64,000 nt of DNA from DASPHG01 sp963849605 (lineage in GTDB: Bacteria > Actinomycetota > Thermoleophilia > Solirubrobacterales > Thermoleophilaceae). The stretch covers positions 28,804 through 92,803 of the forward strand of contig CAWKHX010000010.1 in NCBI GenBank assembly GCA_963849605.1. Reading direction: 5' to 3'. This document shows positions 17,669-26,619 of this stretch, in pieces; the stretch's first letter is position 1, and each line of letters starts with the position of its first letter. Position numbers and translations under genes: made by a program. The notes under the pieces are model-generated. The model saw only the letters and a list, made by a program, of their open reading frames with translations. It searched no databases and was not told the DNA's origin.

Positions 17669-18396
17669 CCTCCGAAGCGCCCATCGCCCGCCCGCCGACC
17701 GCCAAGTCCCTGACGATCGGGGCCGTCTGCAAGTCGCTCGAGCGCGAGTTCCCGGACATCTCGATCTCGAAGATCCGCTACCTCGAGGACCAGAAGCTCC
17801 TCGCGCCGCGCCGCACGCGCGGCGGCTACCGGCTCTACTCGCCCGACGACGTCCAGCGCCTGCGCACGATCCTGCGCCTCCAGCGCGACGAGTTCCTGCC
17901 GCTGCGCGTGATCCGCCAGGAGCTCGCCTCCGGGCGGGCGGAGGCGGACGTGGCTCGCGCCAAGCCGGTCGCCGACGCGCGCTCGCTGCGGCGCGTGACG
18001 GTCCTGCGCAAGGGCCCCGAGTCGCTCTACTCGCTCTCCGAGATCCTTGCCGACACCGGCGCGTCGGCGGATCTCGTCAAGGAGCTGGAGGACTACGGGA
18101 TCGTCAACGGCAAGCGCGAGGGCGGGGGGGACGCGCTCTACGACGAGACCGAGCGGGAGATCGTGAAGGCCGCGGCCGAGCTCGCGAAGTTCGGCGTCGG
18201 CGGCCGCAACCTGCGCGTCTTCCGGACCTCCGCCGACCGCGAGGCCGCGCTGCTCGAGCAGATCCTCGCCTCGGCGCTCAAGTCGCGCAATCCCGACCGC
18301 CGGCGCGAGGCGGTCGAGGCGCTCGACAACCTCGCCGCGATCGCATCGCATCTGAAGCACCTGCTGCTCGTGCGCGACCTGCGCCGCATGGTCTGA
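17665..18396 (+). CDS. ftsR: MerR-family transcription regulator (FtsR-like)
   Basis: A 243-residue regulator with an N-terminal MerR winged helix (LTIGAVCKSLEREFPDISIS, then KIRYLEDQKLLAPRRTRGGY and RLYSPDDVQRLR, about residues 16-75). A C-terminal half rich in helices follows (VYRLTE-like SLYSLSEILADTGAS, then ELEDYGIV). The length, the lack of effector cysteines and the position directly after an FHA gene match FtsR of Corynebacterium and Mycobacterium, an activator of ftsZ. Unusually for the MerR family it starts with a tail of about 15 residues. It overlaps the FHA gene by ATGA and abuts the SRPBCC gene. Target genes cannot be seen here. Confidence 0.82.
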   Translation: MTSEAPIARPPTAKSLTIGAVCKSLEREFPDISISKIRYLEDQKLLAPRRTRGGYRLYSPDDVQRLRTILRLQRDEFLPLRVIRQELASGRAEADVARAKPVADARSLRRVTVLRKGPESLYSLSEILADTGASADLVKELEDYGIVNGKREGGGDALYDETEREIVKAAAELAKFGVGGRNLRVFRTSADREAALLEQILASALKSRNPDRRREAVEALDNLAAIASHLKHLLLVRDLRRMV

Positions 18397-18838
18397 GTGC
18401 CGGTCGTAACCCGGCACTCCGGCTTCGACGCCCCGCTCGAGCGCGTGTGGAACGTCGTTTCCGACCCGTATTCGCTCCCCCGCTGGTGGCCGCGCGTCCA
18501 GCGCGTCGAGGAGGTCTCGGACGCCGGCTGGACGATGGTGCTCATGTCCGACCGCGGCAAGCCGATCCGGGCCGACTACACGCTCGCCGACTCGCGCCCG
18601 ATGGAGCTGCTCGAATGGCAGCAGGAGCTCGCGGAGACGCCCTTCGAGCGCATGCTCGTCGCAGTCACGGATCGTCATCGAGCTGGGACGTGACGAGGAC
18701 TCGGGCTCGACCGCGGTCGCCCTGCGCTCGACCGAGCGCCTGCGCGGGCTCGCGCGCCTGGGGTCGCCGATGGTCCGGCGCGCAACCCGCAGGCGGCTGA
18801 GCGAGGCGCTCGAGCAGCTCGGGGAGCTCGTCGAATGA
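18397..18838 (+). pseudogene. SRPBCC/START-like domain protein, interrupted by one frameshift
   Basis: The first frame (GTG 18397) gives VVTRHSGFDAPLERVWNVVS with SLPRWWPRVQRVEEV, the typical start of polyketide cyclase/SRPBCC proteins that bind hydrophobic ligands. Near 18663 the frame breaks. Removing one G from GTCGCAGTCACGG restores RIVIELGRDEDSGSTAVAL and a C-terminus ending LEQLGELVE at 18838, for about 146 residues. The break looks like a one-base insertion of the kind seen throughout this sequence, so the gene is probably intact in the organism. It directly follows ftsR and overlaps the FAD oxidase start by ATGA. Ligand unknown. Confidence 0.7.
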
Positions 18839-20430
18839 GCGCGCCCGATCCGCGCATGCGCTGGTGGGGATGGGGGGTCGACCGCGATGCCACCTCGCTG
18901 CCCGACAAGGCGCGCGACATGCTGCGGCAGGCGTTCTCGATCGAGGACGAGCCGGCGCCGCCCCCGAGCCTCGACGACGTCCGGCTGCCCGAGCCGGCGC
19001 TCCCGCCGGGGGCGCGTGACCGGCTCGCCTCGATCGTCGGCGAGGACGCCGTGCGCGACGACAGGCTCGCGCGCGTGGCGCACGCGCTCGGCAAGAGCTA
19101 CCCGGACCTGGTCCGGATCCGCGCTGGCGACGCGTCGAGCGCGCCGGACGCGATCGTCTACCCGGCATCCCACGACGAGGTGCTGGGCGGTCCTCGAGCT
19201 GTGCTCGGCGGAGCGCATCGCCGTCACGCCCTTCGGCGGCGGATCGAGCGTCGTCGGGGGCGTCGAGCCCCGCCGCGACGGCTTCGCGGCGGCGATCAGC
19301 CTCGACCTCGCCCGCATGGACCGCCTGGTCGAGGCGGACCCCGTCTCGCTGCTCGCGACGTTCGAGCCGGGCTGCAGCGGCCCGCGCGTGGAGGAGCTGC
19401 TCGGAGCGGAGGGCCTCACGCTCGGGCACTTCCCGCAGTCGTGGGAGTACGCGACGCTCGGCGGCTTTGTGGCCACGCGTTCCGCGGGGAGAGCGTCGAC
19501 GGGCTACGGGCGTATCGACGAGCTGGTGCTCGGCGTCCGGCTGGCGGCGCCGGCGGGCACGCTCGCGCTCCCGCCGGTCCCCGCGACGGCGGCCGGGCCC
19601 GGCCTGCGCGGGCTCGTCGTCGGCTCCGAGGGCACGCTCGGCGTGATCACGCAGGCCACGCTCGCGGTCCGGCGCGCGCCCGCCGTCAAGCTGAACGAGG
19701 GCTGGGTGTTCGACTCATGGGGGGCGGGCTGTGAGGCGTTCCGCACGATGGAGCAGGCGGGCGACGCGGGCGACGTCTGCCGGCTCTCGGACGAGGCCGA
19801 GACGGCCCTCAACGCGGCAGCTTCGGGCCACGACGCGCCCGGCCCGTGCCTCGCCGTCGTCGGCTGGGAGGGCGAGGAGGCCGACGTGACGCGGCGGGCG
19901 GAGCGCACGCGGGGTCATCTCGAGGCTGCGGGCGCGCGGCCGCTGGGCGAGGACGCCGGTGCCGCGCGCCGGGCGCAACTACTTCGCCGGGCCGTACCTG
20001 CGCGACGAGCTGCTCGGCATGGGGGTGCTCGTGGAGACGCTCGAGACCGCCACCACGTGGAGCCGCCTGCAGGAGCTCTACACGGCCGTGGGCGATGCCC
20101 TGCGCGGGGCGCTGGCAGCGCGCGGCACCGACGCGCTCGTGATGTGCCACGTCTCGCACCTGTACCGCTCGGGTGCGTCGCTCTACTTCTCGTTCTTCGC
20201 TCGCCAGGAGCAGGGCGCGGAGCTCGAGCAGTGGCGGGCCGCCAAGACCGCGGCCTGCGACGCGATCGTCGCGCACGGCGGGCACCATCACTCACCACCA
20301 CGCGATCGGGCGCGACCACGCGGCCTGGATGGCTCAGGAGGTGGGGGAGGCCGGCGTCGAGGCACTGCGTGGGGTCAAGGACAAGCTCGACCCCGCGGGG
20401 ATCATGAATCCCGGGAAGCTGCTTCCCTAG
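18835..20430 (+). pseudogene. FAD-binding oxidase of the alkyl-DHAP synthase type, broken by three frameshifts
   Basis: Reading across breaks near 19190, 19965 and 20285 gives a protein of about 530 residues. An N-terminal segment WWGWGVDRDATSLPDKARD precedes the PCMH-type FAD domain: VTPFGGGSSVVGGVEP, then SWEYATLGGFVATRSAG and LRGLVVGSEGTLGVIT. A C-terminal substrate domain ends GTITHHHAIGRDHAAW and LDPAGIMNPGKLLP. This order and the HHHAIGRDH block are those of alkyldihydroxyacetonephosphate synthase, which makes the ether bond of ether lipids. Many bacterial relatives have other or unknown substrates, so an ether-lipid role is only possible. At 19190 one extra G in CTGGGCGG explains the break. 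Confidence 0.75.
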
Positions 20431-20785
20431 CCCGCGGCTGCAGTGCGCCCACGAGCGCGATCAGGTGCTCGGGCTCGTTCTTGGGCGAGTAGATCCCGCC
20501 CGCGGCTTCCACCTGCTCCTGGATCAGGTAGCGGGGCACGCCGGTGTGGATCACAACCGCGGTGGAGGGGCTCGACTCCTTGATCGCCGCGACGCTGCCC
20601 CCGATGTTGCCGACCGCCGTGCGGTAGTCGAGCACGACGAGGTCGGGCTCGATCCCGGCCGCGGCGGCGATCGCCTCGTCCGCGGTCCCGCCCTCGCCGA
20701 CTACGTCGGCATGGCCGCGCAACCGCTCATGAATCAGCTGCCGCATGCGCGGGTTCTGGTCGCATACGTATACGCGCGGCGCCAT
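20402..20785 (-). CDS. Stand-alone response-regulator receiver protein
   Basis: A 127-residue receiver domain without output domain. Phosphorylation site features are the acidic start VYVCDQNPRMRQ (one Asp where most receivers have a pair), the acceptor Asp in DLVVLDYRT (about residue 53), the conserved Thr in VVIHTGVP and the Lys in IYSPKNEPE. It probably passes phosphate or binds another protein. The kinase partner is not in the window. The 3' end overlaps the end of the convergent FAD-oxidase gene. An inverted repeat lies just upstream of its start. Confidence 0.85.
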   Translation of the reverse strand: MAPRVYVCDQNPRMRQLIHERLRGHADVVGEGGTADEAIAAAAGIEPDLVVLDYRTAVGNIGGSVAAIKESSPSTAVVIHTGVPRYLIQEQVEAAGGIYSPKNEPEHLIALVGALQPRAREAASRDS

Positions 20786-20805
20786 CCCTGACGAGATTTT
20801 CCCAG

Positions 20806-20830
20806 AACTGGTGCGTTTAGAACACCAGTT
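20806..20830. repeat. Eight-base inverted repeat between two minus-strand genes
   Basis: AACTGGTG (20806-20813) and CACCAGTT (20823-20830) are exact reverse complements with nine bases between. The dyad lies after the stop of the HTH/anti-sigma-K gene and about 21 bases upstream of the receiver gene start, both on the minus strand. It could be a weak terminator (no U-run follows) or an operator for the receiver gene. Confidence 0.4.
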
Positions 20831-20841
20831 TCGGTTAAGGG

Positions 20842-21951
20842 TCAGCCCCCGAGGGGGTTGCCGCTGCTCTCGTCCGGCGTCGTTGTCGGCTGATCGTCGA
20901 GCGATCCGGTGGTATCCGTGCCCGACGCGGCCTGGATGTCGGCCAACCGGCCGCGCAGGACCGAGTCGCCGCTGTGGGCGGCGTTCTGATCGACGGTCTC
21001 GCGCGAGATGTCCAGGTACTGGAAGTCCTCGTAGTTCTCCGGCAGCCGCCCGGCCCCCTGGTAGTTGCCCTGGCGATCGGTCAGCTGCGCGCCCATCGAC
21101 GTGGCGTCGTCCTGGCTGTTGAAGAGCCAGACCTCGTACGCCTCGCCCTCCTTCGTCGGCTTGAGGCCGCGCGCCTGGACCAGCAGCGAGCGCTCGCCGT
21201 CGCTCTCGGTGATCAGCGCGATGCCGACCCCCTTCTCGCCGCTCTGCGGGCGCAGGAGGAGCTGACCCAGGACCTGCGGCTGCGAGTCGGTCGAGGCGCT
21301 GCTCGAGTCGCCGCTGTCGCCGTCGTCGTCGCCCGTGAGCAGGCCGACCGGCCAGATGAGCAGGATGAAGAGCAGGGCAGTGGCCGCGGCCGCAGCACCC
21401 GCGATCCGCCGGCGGCGGACGACCGCCTCCGCGTCGGCCGACAGCGGCCGCGCGGGCCGCTCGCCCCGGCCGCCCAGGCCGAGCGGGGAGGGCCGTTCAC
21501 GCCGTGGCTTGCGCTCGCGCCGTGGCTCGCGCTCGCGCGGCGGCTCCGGCTCCTCGCGCGGACGATCGCGCTCACGGCTCCGGACCGGCGTGGCCTCGCC
21601 CTCCGGGATGACGGGCATGTCGCTCTCGTCGTAGAGGTGGTCGAGCGAGTCGAGCAGCGACAGCGCCCACAGGCGGGCCGGCTCAGACCGCTTCAGGTGC
21701 CCGCGCGTCGCGGTGCCCTCGGGGCCCGTCTGCTGGCCGAGGAGGTAGTCGGCCACCTGGCCGCGCCAGTCTTCGTCGACGCGCGCCGCGCTGCGGGACG
21801 AGAGCTCGACGAGCGCCTCGCGGGCGAGCTGGCGGACGCGCGCGGTCGGCATGCCGAGGATGTCCGCCAGGTCGCCGTAGGACTGGCGGCGCTGGATGAC
21901 GAGCTCGAGGATCGCCCGTTGCTCGGCCGGCAGCTGGTCGAAGGTGGCCAT
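20842..21951 (-). CDS. Membrane protein joining a sigma-region-4-like HTH to an anti-sigma-K (RskA) domain
   Basis: The ATG at 21951 gives 369 residues. Residues 1-55 (DQLPAEQRAILELVIQRRQS, then YGDLADILGMPTARVRQLAR) look like a sigma-70 region 4 helix-turn-helix. A charged Arg/Glu/Pro linker follows, then one membrane helix (AAAATALLFILLIWPVGLL, about residue 195). The outer domain (SLLVQARGLKPTKEGEAYEV, WLFNSQDDATSMGAQL) matches the RskA anti-sigma-K fold. The acidic Ser/Asp tract after the helix suits an outside linker. An anti-sigma-like sensor carrying its own DNA-binding domain is unusual. The site-2 protease at 4001 belongs to the class that cuts such anchors. It is divergent from the thioesterase gene. 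Confidence 0.7.
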   Translation of the reverse strand: MATFDQLPAEQRAILELVIQRRQSYGDLADILGMPTARVRQLAREALVELSSRSAARVDEDWRGQVADYLLGQQTGPEGTATRGHLKRSEPARLWALSLLDSLDHLYDESDMPVIPEGEATPVRSRERDRPREEPEPPREREPRRERKPRRERPSPLGLGGRGERPARPLSADAEAVVRRRRIAGAAAAATALLFILLIWPVGLLTGDDDGDSGDSSSASTDSQPQVLGQLLLRPQSGEKGVGIALITESDGERSLLVQARGLKPTKEGEAYEVWLFNSQDDATSMGAQLTDRQGNYQGAGRLPENYEDFQYLDISRETVDQNAAHSGDSVLRGRLADIQAASGTDTTGSLDDQPTTTPDESSGNPLGG

Positions 21952-21978
21952 GCGAGGGCGCAGGTTATCTTCCCCCCG

Positions 21979-22392
21979 GTGACAGAAGAGCCACGGGTGG
22001 CGTTCGAGCGCACGCTCGAGAGCCAGCTGCGCCGGGAGACGCAGGAGATGACCGACGAGCGCGTCCTCGCGACGATGTCGGTGGACGACCAGCCGGTCCT
22101 CCAGCCCATGGGAATCGTGCACGGCGGGATCTACGCCACGATGGCCGAGGGGATGGCCTCCGAGGCGACGTTCCGGGCCGTCTACCCCGAGGGCAACATC
22201 GCCGTCGGGATGTCGAACCAGACCAGCTTCCTGCGCCCGATCAGCGAGGGGAAGATCCACGCCGAGGCTCGCCGCCGCCACAGGGGGCGGACCACCTGGG
22301 TGTGGGAGGTCGATTTCACCGACGACGCCGGCCACCTGTGCGCCCTCACCCGCATCACGATCGCCGTGCGGCCTATCCCCGCCAGCGGTTAG
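21979..22392 (+). CDS. Hotdog-fold thioesterase (PaaI/YdiI-like)
   Basis: A 137-residue acyl-CoA thioesterase of the PaaI group. The catalytic helix segment QPMGIVHGGIYATMAEGMAS carries the HGG and the acidic residue of the family. SNQTSFLRPISEGKIHAEAR and RTTWVWEVDFTDDAGHLCAL complete the hotdog fold. GTG start at 21979, with an in-frame ATG 26 codons in that would cut the domain. It is divergent from the anti-sigma-K-like gene and overlaps the end of nadE by 20 bases. Possible substrates are hydroxybenzoyl-, phenylacetyl- or DHNA-type CoA esters; none is indicated. Confidence 0.85.
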   Translation: MTEEPRVAFERTLESQLRRETQEMTDERVLATMSVDDQPVLQPMGIVHGGIYATMAEGMASEATFRAVYPEGNIAVGMSNQTSFLRPISEGKIHAEARRRHRGRTTWVWEVDFTDDAGHLCALTRITIAVRPIPASG

Positions 22393-23956
22393 TGATCGGC
22401 AGCCGCCGGTCGCGCCCGAACGCCTTGGGCGAGATCTTCACCCCCGGGGGCGCCTGGCGGCGCTTGTACTCGGCCAGGTCGACCATCCGGATGACGCGCT
22501 TCACCTCGTCCTCCGGCAGCCCACGTTCGACCAGCTCGCCCGCGTCCAGGTCGTCCTCGACGTAGCCCTCGAGGATCGCGTCGAGGACGTCGTAGGGCGG
22601 GAGCGACTCGTCGTCGCGCTGCTCGTGGCGCAGCTCCGCGGAGGGCGGACGCTCGAGCACGCTGGCGGGCACCAGATCGCGCCCGGCCTGCTCGTTCCTC
22701 CACCGCACGAGCCGGTAGACCCACTGCTTGAACACGTCCTTGAGGACGGCGAAGCCGCCCGCCATGTCCCCGTACAGCGTCGCGTATCCGACCGACATCT
22801 CCGACTTGTTGCCGGTCGTCAGCACGAGCCAGCCGAACTTGTTCGACAGGGCCATCACGAGGTTCCCGCGGACGCGCGCCTGGAGGTTCTCCTCGGTCAG
22901 GTCCGGCTCGCGGCCGGCGAACGCCTCCGCGAGCAGCTCCTCGTAGGCCGCCGTCGCGCTCTCGATCGGAAGCTCGTACAGCTGGGCGCCGAGGTTCTCC
23001 GAGATCGACCGTGCATCCGACCGGGTGCCCTCGGACGAGTACCGCGACGGCATCGTCACCGTTACGACCCGCTCCGGGCCGAGCGCGTCCACCGCGACGA
23101 GGACCGTGAGGGCCGAGTCGATGCCGCCCGAGGAGGCGATCACGACCTTCTCGAAGCCGTTCTTCGCGACGTAGTCGCGCACGCCGGTCACGAGCGCGCG
23201 ATAGATCTCCTCCTCCGGCGGCAGAGGCTCGCTGACGTCGCCCTCGAGGACGAGCGCCTCGTCGAACTGCGGGCCGCGGGCCGCCACCTCGCCATCGGGG
23301 CGGACGATCAGGCTGTGCCCGTCGAAGACGAGCTCGTCCTGACCGCCGACGAGATTGCAGAACGCCATCGTCACCGCGTTGTCGCGCGCGAGCTGCACGA
23401 TCAGGCGCTCGCGCTCCATCCCCTTGCCGTGGTGGTAGGGCGACGCCGACAGGTTCACAACCACGCGTGCGCCCGCCGCCGCGGTCGCCTCGGTCGGCTC
23501 CGGCGCCCAGATGTCCTCGCAGATAGTGATCCCGACGGGCGTGCCGCCAACGTCGACGACGACCGGGTCGCTGCCCGGCTCGAACCAGCGGCGCTCGTCG
23601 AACACCCCGTAGTTCGGGAGCAGCAGCTTGCGGTACACGGCGCGCACCTCGCCGTCGGTGACGACGGCGGCGGCGTTGTGGACGTGCCCGCCCGCCTCCT
23701 CCGGCCAGCCGACCACGGCGGTGATGCCGCTCACGGCGAGCCCGTCGAGCGCCGCCTGAGCGCGGCGGAGGAAGCCGCGCTTGAGGAGCAGGTCCTCGGG
23801 CGGGTAGCCCGTGAGCGTCAGCTCGGGGAAGACGACGAGCTGCGCGCCGGCATCCCGGGCACGGGCCGCCAGCTCCTCGACCGTGGCCGCGTTGCCCTCG
23901 ATGTCGCCGACCACGGCATTCATCTGGGCGAGCGCGATGCGCAGTTCGTCCGCCAT
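22373..23956 (-). CDS. nadE: Glutamine-dependent NAD+ synthetase
   Basis: Last step of NAD synthesis, amidating deamido-NAD with ammonia from glutamine. The 527-residue protein has an N-terminal nitrilase-type glutaminase domain. Its Glu is in VVFPELTLTGYPPEDLL, its Lys in VYRKLLLPNYGVFDE and its Cys in GITICEDIW. The C-terminal synthetase has the ATP P-loop VIASSGGIDSALTVLVAVDA and the block LTTGNKSEMSVGYATLYGDM. ATG start at 23956. It is divergent from the PfkB kinase gene and convergent with the thioesterase gene. Family and function are secure. Confidence 0.96.
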   Translation of the reverse strand: MADELRIALAQMNAVVGDIEGNAATVEELAARARDAGAQLVVFPELTLTGYPPEDLLLKRGFLRRAQAALDGLAVSGITAVVGWPEEAGGHVHNAAAVVTDGEVRAVYRKLLLPNYGVFDERRWFEPGSDPVVVDVGGTPVGITICEDIWAPEPTEATAAAGARVVVNLSASPYHHGKGMERERLIVQLARDNAVTMAFCNLVGGQDELVFDGHSLIVRPDGEVAARGPQFDEALVLEGDVSEPLPPEEEIYRALVTGVRDYVAKNGFEKVVIASSGGIDSALTVLVAVDALGPERVVTVTMPSRYSSEGTRSDARSISENLGAQLYELPIESATAAYEELLAEAFAGREPDLTEENLQARVRGNLVMALSNKFGWLVLTTGNKSEMSVGYATLYGDMAGGFAVLKDVFKQWVYRLVRWRNEQAGRDLVPASVLERPPSAELRHEQRDDESLPPYDVLDAILEGYVEDDLDAGELVERGLPEDEVKRVIRMVDLAEYKRRQAPPGVKISPKAFGRDRRLPITNRWRG

Positions 23957-23973
23957 GCATCAAGGTTACGGTC

Positions 23974-24774
23974 GTGCGGGTTGCGGTAATCGGCCACGTC
24001 GAATGGTGTGAGTTCGTGCGCGTCGAGCGCGTGCCGATCGCGGGCGAGATCGCCGACGCCTCGGCGTACACGGAGGAGCCGGCCGGAGGGGGCGCCATGG
24101 CGGCCGTGCAGATGGCCCGGCTCGGGGGCCGGTGCGACTTCTTCACGGCCCTGGGGGACGACCCGGCCGCGCGGCGCTCGATCGACCGGCTCGGGGCCCT
24201 GGGCGTCACGGTGCACGCCGCGAAGCGGTTCGAGCCGACGCGCCGGGCGTGGGTGCACACGGACAGCCAGGGCGAGCGCACGATCACGGTGATCGGGAAG
24301 AAGCTCGTGCCGGCTCTTGATGACCCGCTGTCGTGGGACGTCCTCGACGCCGCCGATGCGGTCTTCTTCGTCGCGGGCGACGACGGCGTCCTCGGGCGGG
24401 CGCGAGGAGCGCGTCTCCTGGGCGCCACCACACGCTCGCTGCCGCCCGGCCCGGGCGTCGCCCTCGACGTCGCGATCGGGTCGAGCAACGACGCCTCGGA
24501 GGCGTTCGCGCCGGGCGACCTGCAGCCGCCGCCCGCCGTGTCGGTGTGGACGAACGGCGCGGCCGGCGGACGGTGGCTGGCCGCGGACGGGCGGGAGGGC
24601 ACGTACAAGGCCGCCGCGCTGCCGGGCGCGGTCGCCGACTCCTACGGCGCGGGGGACTCCTTCGCCGCGGCCACGACGTTCGCGCTGGGCCGCGGGGACT
24701 CCATCGAGGACGCGCTCGCGCTCGGCGCGCAGTGTGGCGCGGAGCAACTCACCCGCTCCGGTCCCTACGCGTGA
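23974..24774 (+). CDS. PfkB-family carbohydrate kinase
   Basis: A 266-residue kinase of the ribokinase/PfkB group. The N-terminus VRVAVIGHVEWCEFVRVERV, the glycine-rich EEPAGGGAMAAVQMARLGGR and the C-terminal signature DSYGAGDSFAAATTFALGRG (with the catalytic Asp in GAGD) are all present. The middle part is short and the substrate lid differs from ribokinase, so the sugar or nucleoside cannot be named. GTG start at 23974, 17 bases from the divergent nadE start. A ferritin-like gene follows on the same strand. Confidence 0.85.
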   Translation: MRVAVIGHVEWCEFVRVERVPIAGEIADASAYTEEPAGGGAMAAVQMARLGGRCDFFTALGDDPAARRSIDRLGALGVTVHAAKRFEPTRRAWVHTDSQGERTITVIGKKLVPALDDPLSWDVLDAADAVFFVAGDDGVLGRARGARLLGATTRSLPPGPGVALDVAIGSSNDASEAFAPGDLQPPPAVSVWTNGAAGGRWLAADGREGTYKAAALPGAVADSYGAGDSFAAATTFALGRGDSIEDALALGAQCGAEQLTRSGPYA

Positions 24775-24803
24775 GCGTGGCCGCCCGTGGGTAGGAGCTA
24801 GCT

Positions 24804-25313
24804 ATGACCGCACGCACAAGCTCCCAGGGCATCCTGGCCGACGAGAACCGCGAAAAGCGCGAAGAGATCCTCCAGCTGCTGACGAAGGCGTATTGGATGG
24901 AGCTCGAGACCGTGATGAGCTACATCGCGAACTCGGTGAACCCCGACGGGCTCCGCGCCCAGGAGATCGTCGAATCGCTCCAGCAGGACGTCCAGGAGGA
25001 GCTGGGCCACGCCCAGCAGTTCGCCGCACGGATCAAGGAGCTGTACGGCGTGGTGCCGGGTTCGCTCGATTTCAGCGCCGAGCAGTCATACCTGCAGCCA
25101 CCGGAGCAGCAGACCGACATCGTCCACGTGATCAAGGGTGTGATCGAGGCCGAGACGGGCGCGATCGAGCACTACAACCGGATTATCGAGGTGACCGACG
25201 GGATCGACTGGGTCACACAGGACATGGTCATCGCGATCCTGCGCGACGAGGAAGGGCACCGGCGGCTGTTCGAGGGCTTCCTGCGCGAGTTCGAGGCCGA
25301 CGGGCTGGCGTAG
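24804..25313 (+). CDS. Ferritin-like di-iron protein
   Basis: A 169-residue four-helix protein. Two E-x-x-H pairs and two single Glu ligands lie in the expected helices: WMELETVMSYIANS, VQEELGHAQQFAARI, IEAETGAIEHYNRIIE and RDEEGHRRLFEGFL. This is the bacterioferritin/Dps-type di-iron pattern. There is no heme-binding Met segment that I can recognise. The protein may store iron or detoxify peroxide, but many such ferritin-like proteins lack a tested role. The ATG at 24804 follows TAGGAGCTAG. Convergent with amt. Confidence 0.85.
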   Translation: MTARTSSQGILADENREKREEILQLLTKAYWMELETVMSYIANSVNPDGLRAQEIVESLQQDVQEELGHAQQFAARIKELYGVVPGSLDFSAEQSYLQPPEQQTDIVHVIKGVIEAETGAIEHYNRIIEVTDGIDWVTQDMVIAILRDEEGHRRLFEGFLREFEADGLA

Positions 25314-25332
25314 CCCGCCGGCCTCTGTTCCC

Positions 25333-26619
25333 CTAGATCGGGTTCGTCACGAACAGGCCGCGGTCGCGCTCGCCGTCCGGCTCGACCAGGATCGCGCCCT
25401 CGCCCGTGACGTAGGCCTCCTCGCCGTGCTGCATGACGTCGAGGCCGATCGCCTCCTCGCGCTCGGTCACCCGGAGGCGGAAGCCAAACGCCATCAGCCG
25501 CAGCAGGATGAATGTCGCCGCGAACGCGTACAGCGGCGCGACGAGGGCTGCCAGCGCCTGGTCCCCTAGCAGCGCGGACTCGCCGTACACGAGTCCGTCC
25601 GAGATGCCGTTCCAGTCCGCCTGCGCGAAGAACCCGATGAACAGGATCCCCGTGAAGCCCGCAACGCCGTGGGCCGCCAGGACGTCGAGCGTCTCGTCGA
25701 CGCGCGTACGCGGACGCAGCACGATCACCGCGTAGCTCGGAAGTGCGGCAATCACGCCGAGCGCCATGGCCCAGCCGGGGCTGATGTACCCGCCGGCGGG
25801 CGTGATCCCGACGCAGCCGACGATGATCGCCGTCGCGGCGCCCACCGCCGTCACCTGCCTGCCACGGATCAGGTCGAGGAAGAACCAGGTCACGAGACAA
25901 CACGCCGGACAGAGCAGCGTGTTGATGAACGCCAGGACGCTGTTCTGGCCGGTTCCGATGCCGCTACCGCCGTTGAAGCCGAACCAGCCGAACCACAGCA
26001 ACCCCGCGCCGAGCAGCACGAAGACCGTGTTGTGCGGCAGGAGCGCCTGCCGCCCGTAGTCCAGGCGCCGCCCGACGACGATCGCCGCGGCCAGGGCGGA
26101 GAAACCGGATCCCATCTCGACCGGGACGCCGCCCGCGAAGTCGAGCGTGCCGTTCTCCGCGAGGAAGCCGCCCCCGAAGACCCAGTGCGCCATCACCGGG
26201 TACACGAAGATCGACCAGAGCGCGATGAATCCCAGGTAGGGCAGGAAGCGCATCCGCTCCACAACCGCGCCGGACACCAACGCCGCCGTGATGATGCAGA
26301 AGCTGGCCTGGAAGCAGAAGAAGACGACCGCCGGGATGGTCGTCTCGCCATACGGCTCGAACCCGACGTCCTTGAGGAACGCGTAGTCGAAGTTGCCGAT
26401 GAAGCCGCTGCCGTCACCGAATGCGAGCGAGTAGCCGACCAGCGCCCAGGTGACCGTCACGACACCCAGTGCAGCGATCGACATCATGAACGTGTTCAAG
26501 GTGTTCTTCGCGCGCACGAGACCGGCGTAGAAGAGGCCGAGCCCGACCGTCATCAAGAGGACGAGCGCCGTCGCCGTCAGCATCCAGGCGGTATCGCCTG
26601 AGTCGATTCCGGGCGGCAT
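25333..26619 (-). CDS. amt: Ammonium transporter (Amt/MEP/Rh family)
   Basis: An 11-helix ammonium channel of about 428 residues. Conserved blocks include LVRAKNTLNTFMMSIAALGV, VVFFCFQASFCIITAALVSG, AHWVFGGGFLAENGTLDFAG and FGWFGFNGGSGIGTGQ. The pore His residues lie in PHNTVFVLLGAGLLW and in AAHGVAGFTGILFIG. The ATG at 26619 overlaps the glnK stop as TGATG; a GTG at 26622 is also possible. Gene order is glnK then amt, the reverse of the usual amtB after or before PII arrangement in many actinobacteria. Likely induced by nitrogen limitation through a shared promoter upstream of glnK. Confidence 0.96.
   Translation of the reverse strand: MPPGIDSGDTAWMLTATALVLLMTVGLGLFYAGLVRAKNTLNTFMMSIAALGVVTVTWALVGYSLAFGDGSGFIGNFDYAFLKDVGFEPYGETTIPAVVFFCFQASFCIITAALVSGAVVERMRFLPYLGFIALWSIFVYPVMAHWVFGGGFLAENGTLDFAGGVPVEMGSGFSALAAAIVVGRRLDYGRQALLPHNTVFVLLGAGLLWFGWFGFNGGSGIGTGQNSVLAFINTLLCPACCLVTWFFLDLIRGRQVTAVGAATAIIVGCVGITPAGGYISPGWAMALGVIAALPSYAVIVLRPRTRVDETLDVLAAHGVAGFTGILFIGFFAQADWNGISDGLVYGESALLGDQALAALVAPLYAFAATFILLRLMAFGFRLRVTEREEAIGLDVMQHGEEAYVTGEGAILVEPDGERDRGLFVTNPI

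Noticed and set aside
22389..24608. A 739-codon minus-strand frame over nadE and the PfkB kinase gene
   Set aside because: The nadE and kinase frames carry complete family motifs; this frame has none and shows typical shadow composition.
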